This document shows positions 16,887 to 24,509 of a stretch of DNA of 64,000 bases, one piece after another. The position numbers were made by a program, and so were the translations under genes. Within the stretch, counting starts at the first letter, position 1. Each line of letters opens with the position of its first letter. A model generated the notes under the pieces. That model saw only the letters and a list, made by a program, of their open reading frames with translations, was not told where the DNA came from and ran no database searches. Location of the stretch: contig NZ_JBJGED010000007.1 of the NCBI RefSeq assembly GCF_045062745.1, positions 237,756 through 301,755 of the forward strand. The letters are read 5' to 3'. This DNA is from Paenibacillus_AA sp045062745. Its GTDB lineage: Bacteria; Bacillota; Bacilli; Paenibacillales; NBRC-103111.

Positions 16887-19800
16887 TTATTCGGCGCTGA
16901 GCACGATATGGCACACGGTCAACTCAGGAATCGTATACGTAAACGAGTTGCCGCTGATTCCCGTAACCGGCTCGCGTTCCGTAATCTGATCCGAGTTCGC
17001 ATCGAACGCCCAGACGCGCGCGGACTTGTAAGCTTTCGGTCCGGCGACGTTCAGCACGGCGTTCATGTCGAATTGATGATTCTTGTTCATCACGATCAAG
17101 TGAAGCTTGCCGTCGTCGGCTTCATAGACGGACCCGTAGACGGAGCTGTTCTCGATGTCATTCGTTTCGGCTTTCACTTTCGTATCCCCGTATTTCGAGC
17201 CGGCGCCATCGTAGTTCGTATAGAGCTTGAAGGCGGACGAAATATAGGTGGAGGCCGTTACGCCGCCGGTCATTCGCCAGAAGTAAGCGTCGTTCAAGCC
17301 GTACTTGCCGAAGATGCCGAGCGCGTCCGCTTGAGCGATGCCTCCATAGACATTGTTCTCCCCACCGAAATTGTACTCCGTAATAGCGAGCTTCGTCCCG
17401 GGATAATACGTTTCGATCGACTGCTGCAGCCTAGGAATCAAGGGGAAGAACTCGCCGTAAAAATCGAACAGCCAGTTATTCTCCTCGGAATAGCTCGGAT
17501 CCCACAGCTGTCGGGGGGCCTGCACGCGTGCAAGGTTTGTCTCCAGGTTGTCATTGGAGCGATAGTCCTGAATCCGGTAGCCGCCGGCCGTTGTCTCCGG
17601 ATACCAGTGGATATCCAGCGTATCGAGCAGCCGCTGTCCGCCGTTTTTCTCTGCCTCCGCCCGGAATCCGTCCAAGTAGTAGTCGAGGTACCATGCATAG
17701 TTGCCCTTCAGCGCATTCCAGTCCGGGGCTCCCCGCATGTTGTACAATCCGTCGAAGCCGAATGTCACCGGGCCGTAAATTTTTGCGAACGGGTCGACTT
17801 GCTTGACCGCTTTCGCCAGCGCGATGCCTTTCGTCAACACTTCTTCCGCACCAGTGAGCTGGGGATGCATGTATTCATGCGTTTTGTGCCAAATCTCCGG
17901 CTCGTTATCCAGTTCGTAGGCGCGAATTCCTGTAGAGGTAGAGGCGTTGCCGAACTTACCCACCATCGCATGGACGAGCTCATCCATATAGACGGCACCG
18001 TCGTTCACATTAGGGATCGTCTCGAAGGGAGCTCCCTTCTCCGGGTTGACCTGCACCCACTTGGCCGAAGGGGCGGTCTCGCTCTTGGTTACATACCCGT
18101 CCGTATCCTTGGCCGCCACGTACCCTGCAGTCTGCAGGGTAACGAGCGAATAGGCATCGCCTGCGAGCGACTTCTGATGAAATCCGGTTACCCCGATCCC
18201 AGGTTTCGACGAGGTTTCCTCGCCCCACGGGACTCCGCCGTAGTAATGGGCGACGTAGGAATCGCTGTGGAAGCCTTCGTCGTCGCCGGAATTGGACGCG
18301 TTGTTCTCCCAGTTGTAAGTCGTCAGCCGATTGCCGCCCATCCGGCGTGCGGTCCAGCCTTCGGTTCCGGTCAAGTCGTCGTTCGTCCCATAAATGTAAG
18401 GGCTGATAGGCGCGCGCTCCGCTGTAGGGTCGACGCTGATCTGCACGTCGAACGGACCGTTCGGCGTCTTCGTCGTGTTTTGAGTCAGCAGCGCGCTCCA
18501 TTCACCGAGCGTGGTCCCTTCCTTGGCCCGCACCCGATACGTATGCAGCGAGCCGGGCGTTAATCCGTTATGCACGAAAGACTTACTCGTTCCGTTGTCC
18601 AGTAATTGGCCGTCCGCCTCGATATCGTACCCTGTGATGACCGCATCCGGCGCTTCCCATGTGAGCGTGATGGAGGTGTCCGTTTTGCGCGACTTGATGC
18701 TTGTAGGAGCTGGAATGTATTGAAGGCCTGTCGTTTTCACTGAAATCGGAGGGCTCCATACACTCTCTTGGGTGCCGGATTTCGTTTTTACCTTGTAAGT
18801 GTGCCGGGTTCCGGATTTCAACCACTCGTGAACGAGAGCCGTTCCTGAGCTGACTTCGTAAGCCTTGCCGTCGGCAAGAACGGTATAGCCGGTCGCGCCG
18901 TTCACCGGCTCCCAAGTGAGGGCCACTGCGGTATCGGTTGGCGCCGCGGTTATGTTGGACGGGAATGCAGGTTGATCGAGCAATTCCGGTTCGATGCCCC
19001 AGACGAGCGTGTCGGCCCAGTATCCGGTGATGCTCTGTGATTCCGCCAGCTCGGCCGAGCCGTTGTAGGAATAATCGTTCGTCTGATTGAAGCTGGACCA
19101 ATCCGTTTTGTTCATCCAAGTATAAATCTGGACGAAGGCGCCCGCCGCGAGTGTACCGGAGTGGTCTCCGAATCCGAATTCCGCATAGTAGTCGGCTGTG
19201 GAGGCGGGAATCGGCATTTTCACGATCCGCACGCTCGTCTCGGCCGCGGAGCTCCAGAATCCGACCGACAGGGGAACATCTTCTCCGTCCAGCGTGAAAT
19301 AATACCGCAGCTTCAGCTTGTTAAGGTTAAGCGGCTGACCGCTCTTGTTCGTGATCATGAAGTTAGGTCCCAGCATCTGGGTCGTGCTGCTCGAGCCGGT
19401 CTGAACTTTGAGGCTCACGATCGAGGCGGGAATCGTAGGGTCTGGAAGCGTCCTCGTCGTTACGATGGGGCTCCACGCACCCAAGGCTGAGTCTTGCTTC
19501 GCCCGAACTCGATAGCTGTGCGGCGTGTCCGGCTGAAGCCCCGTATGTTCGTACGACGCGTATGTTACCGCGGTAACGGTACCGTCGGCTTCGACCTCAT
19601 ACCCGGAAGCATTCGTGACCGGGTTCCATGTGAGGGCTACGGAGCGCATGGCCGGCACGGCGGTTAATCCGGTCGGAGCCGGAATCGGCGTCGTGGAGCC
19701 TCCGGACACCTGAAGGCGAGTCGCACCGGCGAACCATTCATTGATCTCCGGGTTCCATCCGGCACCGAATACGCCGAGGCTGACGATATACGTGCCGGCC

Positions 19801-20147
19801 GGTAACGACGCTGGGACTTCCCATACGATTGGAACGGTTGTAGGTACGTTCGCCGTCACTTTGATGTTGTCTTTTACAACTTGAGCGACACGCGCAAAGG
19901 AAGCATCGAAAATTTCCATGTCCACCATGATGGACTTCGTTTCAGAAGCGTTGACGGTCACCTGGACCGTGGTGCTCGATCCGGGAGCGACCGTCCCTCC
20001 CGATGTGGCGGTCACGGAGATGGCGGTTTTCGCTTCAGCGGTTGGAAGCTCAGGGACGAGCTGAATTCCGCTTAACAGCAGCAGCCAGGCGGTCACGATC
20101 ACCAACAGGCGTTTCAGGGATGTGTTGCGTAAAAGATTCATAAACAA
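16887..20147 (-). CDS. secreted multidomain GH44 endo-beta-1,4-glucanase/xyloglucanase with CBM3 and FN3 modules
   Basis: The 1086-residue protein has a Sec signal peptide (about 1-40), a beta-sandwich (about 42-150) and an FN3 domain (about 155-240). These are followed by a CBM3-type cellulose-binding module (about 245-385; MITNKSGQPLNLNKLKLRYYF, YTWMNKTDWSSFNQTNDYSY), two more FN3 domains (about 390-565) and a C-terminal GH44 catalytic domain (about 575-1086). In GH44 the acid/base glutamate lies in ELDNEPEIW and the nucleophile in ITEYNFGGEN; both are present. GH44 enzymes cut cellulose, carboxymethyl-cellulose and xyloglucan. It is divergent from the winged-helix/GyrB-ATPase regulator, and the shared spacer carries repeated TTACGT boxes, so that regulator is a candidate controller. 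Confidence 0.93.
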   Translation of the reverse strand: MFMNLLRNTSLKRLLVIVTAWLLLLSGIQLVPELPTAEAKTAISVTATSGGTVAPGSSTTVQVTVNASETKSIMVDMEIFDASFARVAQVVKDNIKVTANVPTTVPIVWEVPASLPAGTYIVSLGVFGAGWNPEINEWFAGATRLQVSGGSTTPIPAPTGLTAVPAMRSVALTWNPVTNASGYEVEADGTVTAVTYASYEHTGLQPDTPHSYRVRAKQDSALGAWSPIVTTRTLPDPTIPASIVSLKVQTGSSSTTQMLGPNFMITNKSGQPLNLNKLKLRYYFTLDGEDVPLSVGFWSSAAETSVRIVKMPIPASTADYYAEFGFGDHSGTLAAGAFVQIYTWMNKTDWSSFNQTNDYSYNGSAELAESQSITGYWADTLVWGIEPELLDQPAFPSNITAAPTDTAVALTWEPVNGATGYTVLADGKAYEVSSGTALVHEWLKSGTRHTYKVKTKSGTQESVWSPPISVKTTGLQYIPAPTSIKSRKTDTSITLTWEAPDAVITGYDIEADGQLLDNGTSKSFVHNGLTPGSLHTYRVRAKEGTTLGEWSALLTQNTTKTPNGPFDVQISVDPTAERAPISPYIYGTNDDLTGTEGWTARRMGGNRLTTYNWENNASNSGDDEGFHSDSYVAHYYGGVPWGEETSSKPGIGVTGFHQKSLAGDAYSLVTLQTAGYVAAKDTDGYVTKSETAPSAKWVQVNPEKGAPFETIPNVNDGAVYMDELVHAMVGKFGNASTSTGIRAYELDNEPEIWHKTHEYMHPQLTGAEEVLTKGIALAKAVKQVDPFAKIYGPVTFGFDGLYNMRGAPDWNALKGNYAWYLDYYLDGFRAEAEKNGGQRLLDTLDIHWYPETTAGGYRIQDYRSNDNLETNLARVQAPRQLWDPSYSEENNWLFDFYGEFFPLIPRLQQSIETYYPGTKLAITEYNFGGENNVYGGIAQADALGIFGKYGLNDAYFWRMTGGVTASTYISSAFKLYTNYDGAGSKYGDTKVKAETNDIENSSVYGSVYEADDGKLHLIVMNKNHQFDMNAVLNVAGPKAYKSARVWAFDANSDQITEREPVTGISGNSFTYTIPELTVCHIVLSAE

Positions 20148-20234
20148 TCATTCCACTCCTATCGATTTCTCTCTGATTTCTGGGAGGGCCCGATCCCACG
20201 AAAGCCATCTTACCACTTTTTTCAAATAAATAAT

Positions 20235-20359
20235 GTTACGTATATTACATTTTTATAAGAAATTTTATTTTTTTGGATGCATATTGGGGAATGTTATTAC
20301 ATATCTTCCTTTACATTTACGTAATTACGTACTATAATAATTAGGTAATAACGTAATAT
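20235..20359. promoter_or_regulatory. array of TTACGT/ACGTAA operator-like boxes in the divergent spacer
   Basis: The AT-rich spacer between the GH44 gene and the winged-helix/GyrB-ATPase gene contains TTACGT at 20236-20241, 20317-20322 and 20325-20330, and ACGTAA at 20319-20324 and 20351-20356. The central copy is the perfect palindrome ACGTAATTACGT (20319-20330), inside the promoter spacer. A weaker related word, ATGTTATTACAT, is at 20291-20302. The clustering suggests binding sites for an autoregulatory DNA-binding protein, probably the winged-helix protein encoded here. Confidence 0.65.
20310..20338 (+). promoter_or_regulatory. sigma-A promoter of the winged-helix/GyrB-ATPase gene
   Basis: TTTACA (20310-20315), a 17-base spacer and TATAAT (20333-20338) form a near-consensus promoter. 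The palindrome ACGTAATTACGT fills most of the spacer, so a protein bound there would block RNA polymerase. Confidence 0.8.
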
Positions 20360-20386
20360 CATAATGCGTAAAGGTTGGTGGTGACC

Positions 20387-21496
20387 ATGACCCGTGATTT
20401 GGGGAGCGAGATCGATGCGCTCAAGCAGCAGATGGCAGACCTTCAGCAGCTCGTACAGCAATTCGTATTGGAGCGTAAAAAGGCGGGAGCAAATAGCCTC
20501 CCGGAGACCGCTACGATTCCTGCAGGCAGTTCAACTGAGCAAGACCCAAGCGCCGTGTTCTACTCCGGCCATGTTCAATTGAACGGGCAAGCCATTCGCT
20601 GGCAGCCTCAAGAGCGACGGATGGAGCTTTTGCTCGGCATGAACAGCGAGAAGGCGGCCAAGGTGCTGGCGGCGCTCGGGCATAAGCAGCGTCTCGATAT
20701 TCTGAAGGCGGTGATGAGCGAATCGCTGACCGGCGCCGAGCTGGTAGAGCGGCTCAGTATGGGTACAACGGGGCAGCTGTACCACCATCTCAAGGCACTG
20801 ATCGGGGCGGACCTGCTTGTACAGGAGCCCGGGGGACGCTATGCGCTGCCGGCGCATCGCAATTTACCTTTCCTGCTGCTGCTGGCGGCGGTGAATGATT
20901 TGCTCGATACGACCACCTATATGGAAATGCTCGAGACACGCAACAACGCCGGAGTGTACTTCGGCGGTACTTCCCAAGCTTACGATGCGCATCAGCTCCT
21001 GTGGGCCGTGTTGGAGAATTCGATTCTGGAGCATAAAGCCGGGTACGGGGACCGGGTCGGCATTTTCCTGCATGAGGATGGCAGTGTGACCGTGGCGGAC
21101 AACGGGCGCAGCATTCCGGTTCAAGCGTTGCCGAACTCGAATGTTCCGGCGGTGCAATCGATTCTAACCGATATTCACCGGTTCAGCGGCATGACGCATT
21201 TCCAGGTGCCTGGCGCGGAGAAAGGGATCAGCATCGCCGTCGTGAACGCCCTCTCGCAGAAGCTGTCGGTCGAGATACGCCGGGACGGCAAAGTGCATCG
21301 CCAGGACTATCTCCACGGCATCCCGCAATCCCGCCTGATGACGGTGGGCCTCACTGGCGAGACTGGGACCAGTGTAACGTTCAAGCCGGAGCCCGATCTG
21401 TTCGGCGTCGGATTCGACCGCGGTCAGATCGAAGCCGCTTTGGCCCAATTGGACGCCGCTTATCCGGGTCTTGCTTTTCAGCTCATTGACGGCTAA
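20387..21496 (+). CDS. ArsR-like winged-helix regulator fused to a GyrB/ParE-type GHKL ATP-binding domain
   Basis: The 369-residue protein starts with a short coiled coil (about 5-32). A winged helix follows (about 85-160: AKVLAALGHKQRLDILKAVM, SLTGAELVERL, TTGQLYHHLKALIGADLL). From about 195 to 369 it resembles the ATPase domain of DNA gyrase B: WAVLENSILEHKAGYG, DGSVTVADNGRSIPV, AVVNALSQKLSVEIRRDGKV, GTSVTFKPEPDLFG. By-eye alignment with E. coli GyrB keeps Asn46 (Asn211) and Asp73 (Asp238), but the catalytic Glu42 is Ala207, and Gly77 and Gly119 are Ser242 and Ser282. There is no transducer, Toprim or tower region. It probably binds ATP or another nucleotide as an effector rather than hydrolysing it. 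ATG 20387 follows GGTGGTG; upstream in-frame starts lack a better site. Confidence 0.85.
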   Translation: MTRDLGSEIDALKQQMADLQQLVQQFVLERKKAGANSLPETATIPAGSSTEQDPSAVFYSGHVQLNGQAIRWQPQERRMELLLGMNSEKAAKVLAALGHKQRLDILKAVMSESLTGAELVERLSMGTTGQLYHHLKALIGADLLVQEPGGRYALPAHRNLPFLLLLAAVNDLLDTTTYMEMLETRNNAGVYFGGTSQAYDAHQLLWAVLENSILEHKAGYGDRVGIFLHEDGSVTVADNGRSIPVQALPNSNVPAVQSILTDIHRFSGMTHFQVPGAEKGISIAVVNALSQKLSVEIRRDGKVHRQDYLHGIPQSRLMTVGLTGETGTSVTFKPEPDLFGVGFDRGQIEAALAQLDAAYPGLAFQLIDG

Positions 21497-21510
21497 AATC
21501 ACAGTAGCGG

Positions 21511-21570
21511 AAGCACCGCCATACGCAAGCTTAGGAATCCTAAGCTGCTGCGTTTGGCCGGTGCTTTTTG
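21511..21570 (+). terminator. Terminator of the winged-helix/GyrB-ATPase gene
   Basis: An outer stem AAGCACCG / CGGTGCTT encloses an inner CTTAGGA / TCCTAAG stem, and TTTTTG follows. Confidence 0.85.
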
Positions 21571-21602
21571 TTTCGCATTAAACTTTTTAAGGGAGGTCAT
21601 GC

Positions 21603-22538
21603 ATGGCTATTGATCACGATCGGTTGTTCAAAGAACTCATCCAAACGTTTTTTCACGAATTTATGGAAGTGTTTTTTGCCGAGGTTCATGAAAGTATCGA
21701 TTTCAATCCGCTTACGTTTTTGTCGGAGGAGCTGTTCACGGATCTGGTCGCTGGAGAGCGGCGCAGGGTCGATTTGCTGGCGGAGACGAAGCTGCGCGGC
21801 GAGGAAGTGCTCATTATCGTTCACGTGGAGCCGCAATCGTACTTTCAGAAGGATTTTGCGGAGCGCATGTTTATTTACTCCAGTCGCCTATTTGAAAAAT
21901 ACCGACGCCGCATTTTGCCGATTGCCGTATTCAGCCATAAAGAAGCCCGGATCGAGCCGGATTCGTTTGGTTGGGGCTTTGCTTTCTTGGAAGTGCTGAA
22001 GTATCGGTTTTTCACACTTGAACTTCAAAAGTGCAATTGGAGACAATATGTAAGGCGGGATAACCCAGTAGCTGCTGCACTTCTAAGCATGATGGGATAT
22101 ACTGAGGATGAGAAGGTTCAGGTGAAGCTGGAGTTTTTGCGCATGCTTGTGCGGATGGAACTGGATCCGGCCCGCATGCATTTGATCACGGGATTTTTCG
22201 ATACGTATCTGAAATTGAACGATAGAGAGAAGCTGATGCTAAAGGAGGAAATCCGAATGCTGGACCGTCAGGAAGAAAGCTTGTTGGCCAAGCTGCAAAC
22301 CCAGTGGGAAATCGATGCCAAGATCGAAGGCAAGCTCGAAGGAAAACTCGAAGAAGCGCGCAAGTTTATTAACAAGTATCTGCAGGCTCAGTTCGGGGAA
22401 AAACGCGCTGATATGGACAACAAGATAGCAAACTTAAATGATCTCGAGCAGTTGGAGCAACTCGCTGATCGGTTGTTCCGCGTGTCGCGGCTGGAGGAAG
22501 CGCAGCAACTGGTGAATGAGGCTTGCAGGAAAGGCTGA
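21603..22538 (+). CDS. Rpn family recombination-promoting nuclease / putative transposase (PD-(D/E)XK)
   Basis: The 311-residue protein has the Rpn/PDDEXK_2-type N-terminal nuclease domain: DHDRLFKELIQTFF, an active-site Asp57 in RRVDLLAE and Glu76/Gln78 in VHVEPQ (the D...ExQ core). A helical middle and a charged, coiled C-terminal part with KFINKYLQAQFGEK resemble the DUF4351 tail of this family. Rpn proteins are DNA endonucleases that stimulate RecA-independent recombination in E. coli; in Bacillota they occur in many divergent copies. No terminal repeats flank it. GGGAGG precedes ATG 21603. Confidence 0.85.
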   Translation: MAIDHDRLFKELIQTFFHEFMEVFFAEVHESIDFNPLTFLSEELFTDLVAGERRRVDLLAETKLRGEEVLIIVHVEPQSYFQKDFAERMFIYSSRLFEKYRRRILPIAVFSHKEARIEPDSFGWGFAFLEVLKYRFFTLELQKCNWRQYVRRDNPVAAALLSMMGYTEDEKVQVKLEFLRMLVRMELDPARMHLITGFFDTYLKLNDREKLMLKEEIRMLDRQEESLLAKLQTQWEIDAKIEGKLEGKLEEARKFINKYLQAQFGEKRADMDNKIANLNDLEQLEQLADRLFRVSRLEEAQQLVNEACRKG

Positions 22539-22545
22539 TTAAGCA

Positions 22546-22734
22546 ATAGGGAGGGAACCTGGTTCCATTATTTTAGGTAAAACCTTGATAGGGGAAGGTA
22601 AGAAGAACGTCATTCCCTTAAACTCTGAAAACCCGCACTTATTGACCGATTCCCCCGGTAATAGCGGAATCACGTTCCCTTAAGGTAGCTATTCCTTTAT
22701 TATCGAGGGAAATAGTGGAACCTCGTTCCATATC
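22546..22734. repeat. cluster of four degenerate GGAACnn(C)GTTCC palindromic intergenic repeats
   Basis: Four imperfect dyads follow one another: around 22546-22576 (GGAACCTGGTTCC), 22599-22623 (AGAACGTCATTCCC), 22656-22685 (GGAATCACGTTCCC) and 22709-22734 (GGAACCTCGTTCC). Three are flanked by ATAG/ATAGTG/ATAGCG on the left and ATT/TTAAGG/ATATC on the right. This looks like a decayed small interspersed repeat of the kind seen between Paenibacillus genes. The stretch 22539-22893 contains these repeats, a terminator and a promoter but no gene. Confidence 0.6.
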
Positions 22735-22742
22735 AACCAACG

Positions 22743-22776
22743 ACCTCTGGAGGGATCGGCTTCAGAGGTTTTTTGA
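22743..22776 (+). terminator. Terminator downstream of the Rpn gene and repeat cluster
   Basis: ACCTCTG (22743-22749) pairs with CAGAGGT (22763-22769) and is followed by six T. Confidence 0.8.
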
Positions 22777-22836
22777 TTTTAGATTTTGCCGCCGAAAAAC
22801 CAAACTCTATCCATGGATTAGCCGGTTTCGGTTGCC

Positions 22837-22842
22837 TATAAT
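22837..22842 (+). promoter_or_regulatory. -10 element of the amidohydrolase gene
   Basis: A perfect TATAAT lies 52 bases before the start codon. The -35 region is poor (TGGATT about 18 bases upstream), suggesting activator dependence. The sequence just downstream (GAAGGCATGCAAG) resembles that after the TATAAT at 36270. Confidence 0.5.
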
Positions 22843-22893
22843 GAAGGCATGCAAGAGTAGAAGCAAAATGGGAGAGCGAGGGGTTGCGAAAAG

Positions 22894-23751
22894 ATGAGAG
22901 TGGATGCACATCAGCACTACTGGAAGGTGGAGCGGGGGGATTACGGGTGGCTGACGCCATGGACCGGCTTGCTGTATGCGGACTATATGCCGGAGCAGCT
23001 GAAGGATACGCTCGCCGTTTATGGCTTCCGGCACACGATCGTCGTCCAGGCTGCCCCTACCGTCGAGGAGACCGAGTTCATGCTCGACCTGTACGATCAG
23101 CATGAATCGATCATCGGTGTCGTCGGGTGGCTCGAGCTGGATGCGCCGGCCGAGCAGTTCGCTGAGACCTACGCCCGTCTGCGCCGGCACGAAGGCTTCG
23201 TCGGCTTCCGGCCGATGCTGCAGGATCTCCCGGATCCGTGGATCCTCCGGCCCCAGGTGATGCGCAATCTCGAGCGGATCGTCCGGGACGGGTTCCCGCT
23301 CGATCTGCAGCTGAGGCCCCGACACCTTCCATACATGCTGGAGGTGATGGAGACGTACCCGACGCTGACGGCGGTCATCGACCATGCGGCCAAGCCCTTC
23401 ATCGCGGAAGGTGTCCTCGATCCATGGCGAGAGCATTTGGCCGCGATGGCCGAGTATCCAAACGTCATGTGCAAGCTGTCCGGCCTCGTGACGGAGGCGG
23501 ACCAAGCGGCGTGGCGCTGGCAGGAGCTCGCCCCTTATGTCCGCCACGTCGTCAGCGTCTTCGGCCCGGACCGGATTATGTACGGGAGCGATTGGCCGGT
23601 CTGCTTGACCACCTGCAGCTATGGGGATGTACATGACGCCTTGGTGAAGGCGCTGCCGCCCGAGCTGCCGCCGGAGGCGCATGACGCTTTGTTCGGCGGC
23701 AATGCAATACGCTTCTACAAGCCTACTCGCGTAGAATCGTATCCGTCGTAA
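22894..23751 (+). CDS. amidohydrolase-2 / COG3618 sugar-lactonase-like hydrolase
   Basis: The 285-residue TIM-barrel protein carries metal-ligand motifs of the Amidohydrolase_2 family: VDAHQHYW near the N-terminus, VIDHAAKP in the middle and YGSDWPVC near the C-terminus, with FGGNAIRFY closing the barrel. This is the COG3618 branch that includes L-fuconolactonase and L-rhamnono-1,4-lactone hydrolases, which open aldonolactones during deoxysugar breakdown. That substrate range would fit a pectin-degrading neighbourhood, but the specific lactone is an inference. Its last 29 bases overlap the convergent phosphodiesterase gene. Confidence 0.85.
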   Translation: MRVDAHQHYWKVERGDYGWLTPWTGLLYADYMPEQLKDTLAVYGFRHTIVVQAAPTVEETEFMLDLYDQHESIIGVVGWLELDAPAEQFAETYARLRRHEGFVGFRPMLQDLPDPWILRPQVMRNLERIVRDGFPLDLQLRPRHLPYMLEVMETYPTLTAVIDHAAKPFIAEGVLDPWREHLAAMAEYPNVMCKLSGLVTEADQAAWRWQELAPYVRHVVSVFGPDRIMYGSDWPVCLTTCSYGDVHDALVKALPPELPPEAHDALFGGNAIRFYKPTRVESYPS

Positions 23752-24433
23752 TATAGGCGACCCCCGCTTCAAGGAACGGACGTGCGATCTCCTTGTCGTT
23801 GACCGTCCAGATCGAGACGTCCACCCCGGCGGCCGCACAAGTCCGGATGTCCTCAAGCGTCGTCGACCTGTGGTCATAGTCGAGGAAGGCCGGCCGGAGC
23901 TGCTCGACCAGCTCAAGATCGGAGGGCGCAGGCGGCTTGGCCGACAGGTAGCCGAGCGGGATGTCGCGATGGAGGGAGCGCACCTTCTTCAGATCGTCGG
24001 CGTTGAAACAGATGAAGCTCGTCTGGCCGGTCATGCCGCATCGTTCGACTAACGCTACGAGCTCTTCCAGATCGGCGTCGCAGTGGTATTCCTCGATCTC
24101 GACGAAGGCATGCATGCCATAGGAATGGCAGACGGCCAACACTTCTTCCAGCGTCGGAATACGCGTGCCGGGATGCGATGCGATCCCATGCCCCGAAACG
24201 ATATTCAAGCTGCGGATCGCCTCGAACGTAAACGATTTTGTCCGGCCTGTTCCGTCCGTCATGCGGTCGACCGTCCGGTCGTGATGCACGATCCAACGAC
24301 CATCGGTCGTGCAGTATGTATCGCATTCGATACCCCAGAAGCCCTCTCGTCCGGCGAGCTCGAAGGCGGGGAGCGTGTTCTCCGGCGCATGCAAGCTGAG
24401 TCCCCGGTGGGCGACATATTTCACAGCGTTCAT
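23723..24433 (-). CDS. glycerophosphodiester phosphodiesterase (GDPD/UgpQ-like)
   Basis: The 236-residue protein has the GDPD signature: the catalytic HRG in YVAHRGLSLHAPENT, metal ligands in GIECDTYCTTDG and the second histidine in IVHHDRTVDRMTDGTG. It ends with the family block DVSIWTVND. With no signal peptide it should be cytoplasmic, releasing sn-glycerol-3-phosphate from glycerophosphodiesters. It follows the binding-protein gene on the same strand after a hairpin. AAGGAG is 12 bases before the ATG at 24431-24433. The 3' end overlaps the amidohydrolase gene tail to tail. Confidence 0.92.
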   Translation of the reverse strand: MNAVKYVAHRGLSLHAPENTLPAFELAGREGFWGIECDTYCTTDGRWIVHHDRTVDRMTDGTGRTKSFTFEAIRSLNIVSGHGIASHPGTRIPTLEEVLAVCHSYGMHAFVEIEEYHCDADLEELVALVERCGMTGQTSFICFNADDLKKVRSLHRDIPLGYLSAKPPAPSDLELVEQLRPAFLDYDHRSTTLEDIRTCAAAGVDVSIWTVNDKEIARPFLEAGVAYITTDTILRE

Positions 24434-24462
24434 TTGTTAGTTCGACTCCTTCCCAATTAGTC

Positions 24463-24490
24463 AGCCGGGGCCTGTGCGTTGGCCCCGGCT
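24463..24490 (-). terminator. GC-rich hairpin between binding-protein and phosphodiesterase genes
   Basis: AGCCGGGGCC pairs perfectly with GGCCCCGGCT around an eight-base loop. On the minus strand, where both neighbours are read, no T-run follows, so it may attenuate or protect an mRNA end rather than terminate fully. Confidence 0.55.
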
Positions 24491-24509
24491 GATCTTTTCA
24501 ACCACAATC

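Noticed and set aside
16848..18563. Long plus-strand open frame of 571 codons opposite the GH44 gene
   Set aside because: It is antisense to the GH44 catalytic domain, has no ribosome binding site, and its Arg/Val-rich text has no domain; it arises from GC-rich codon bias.
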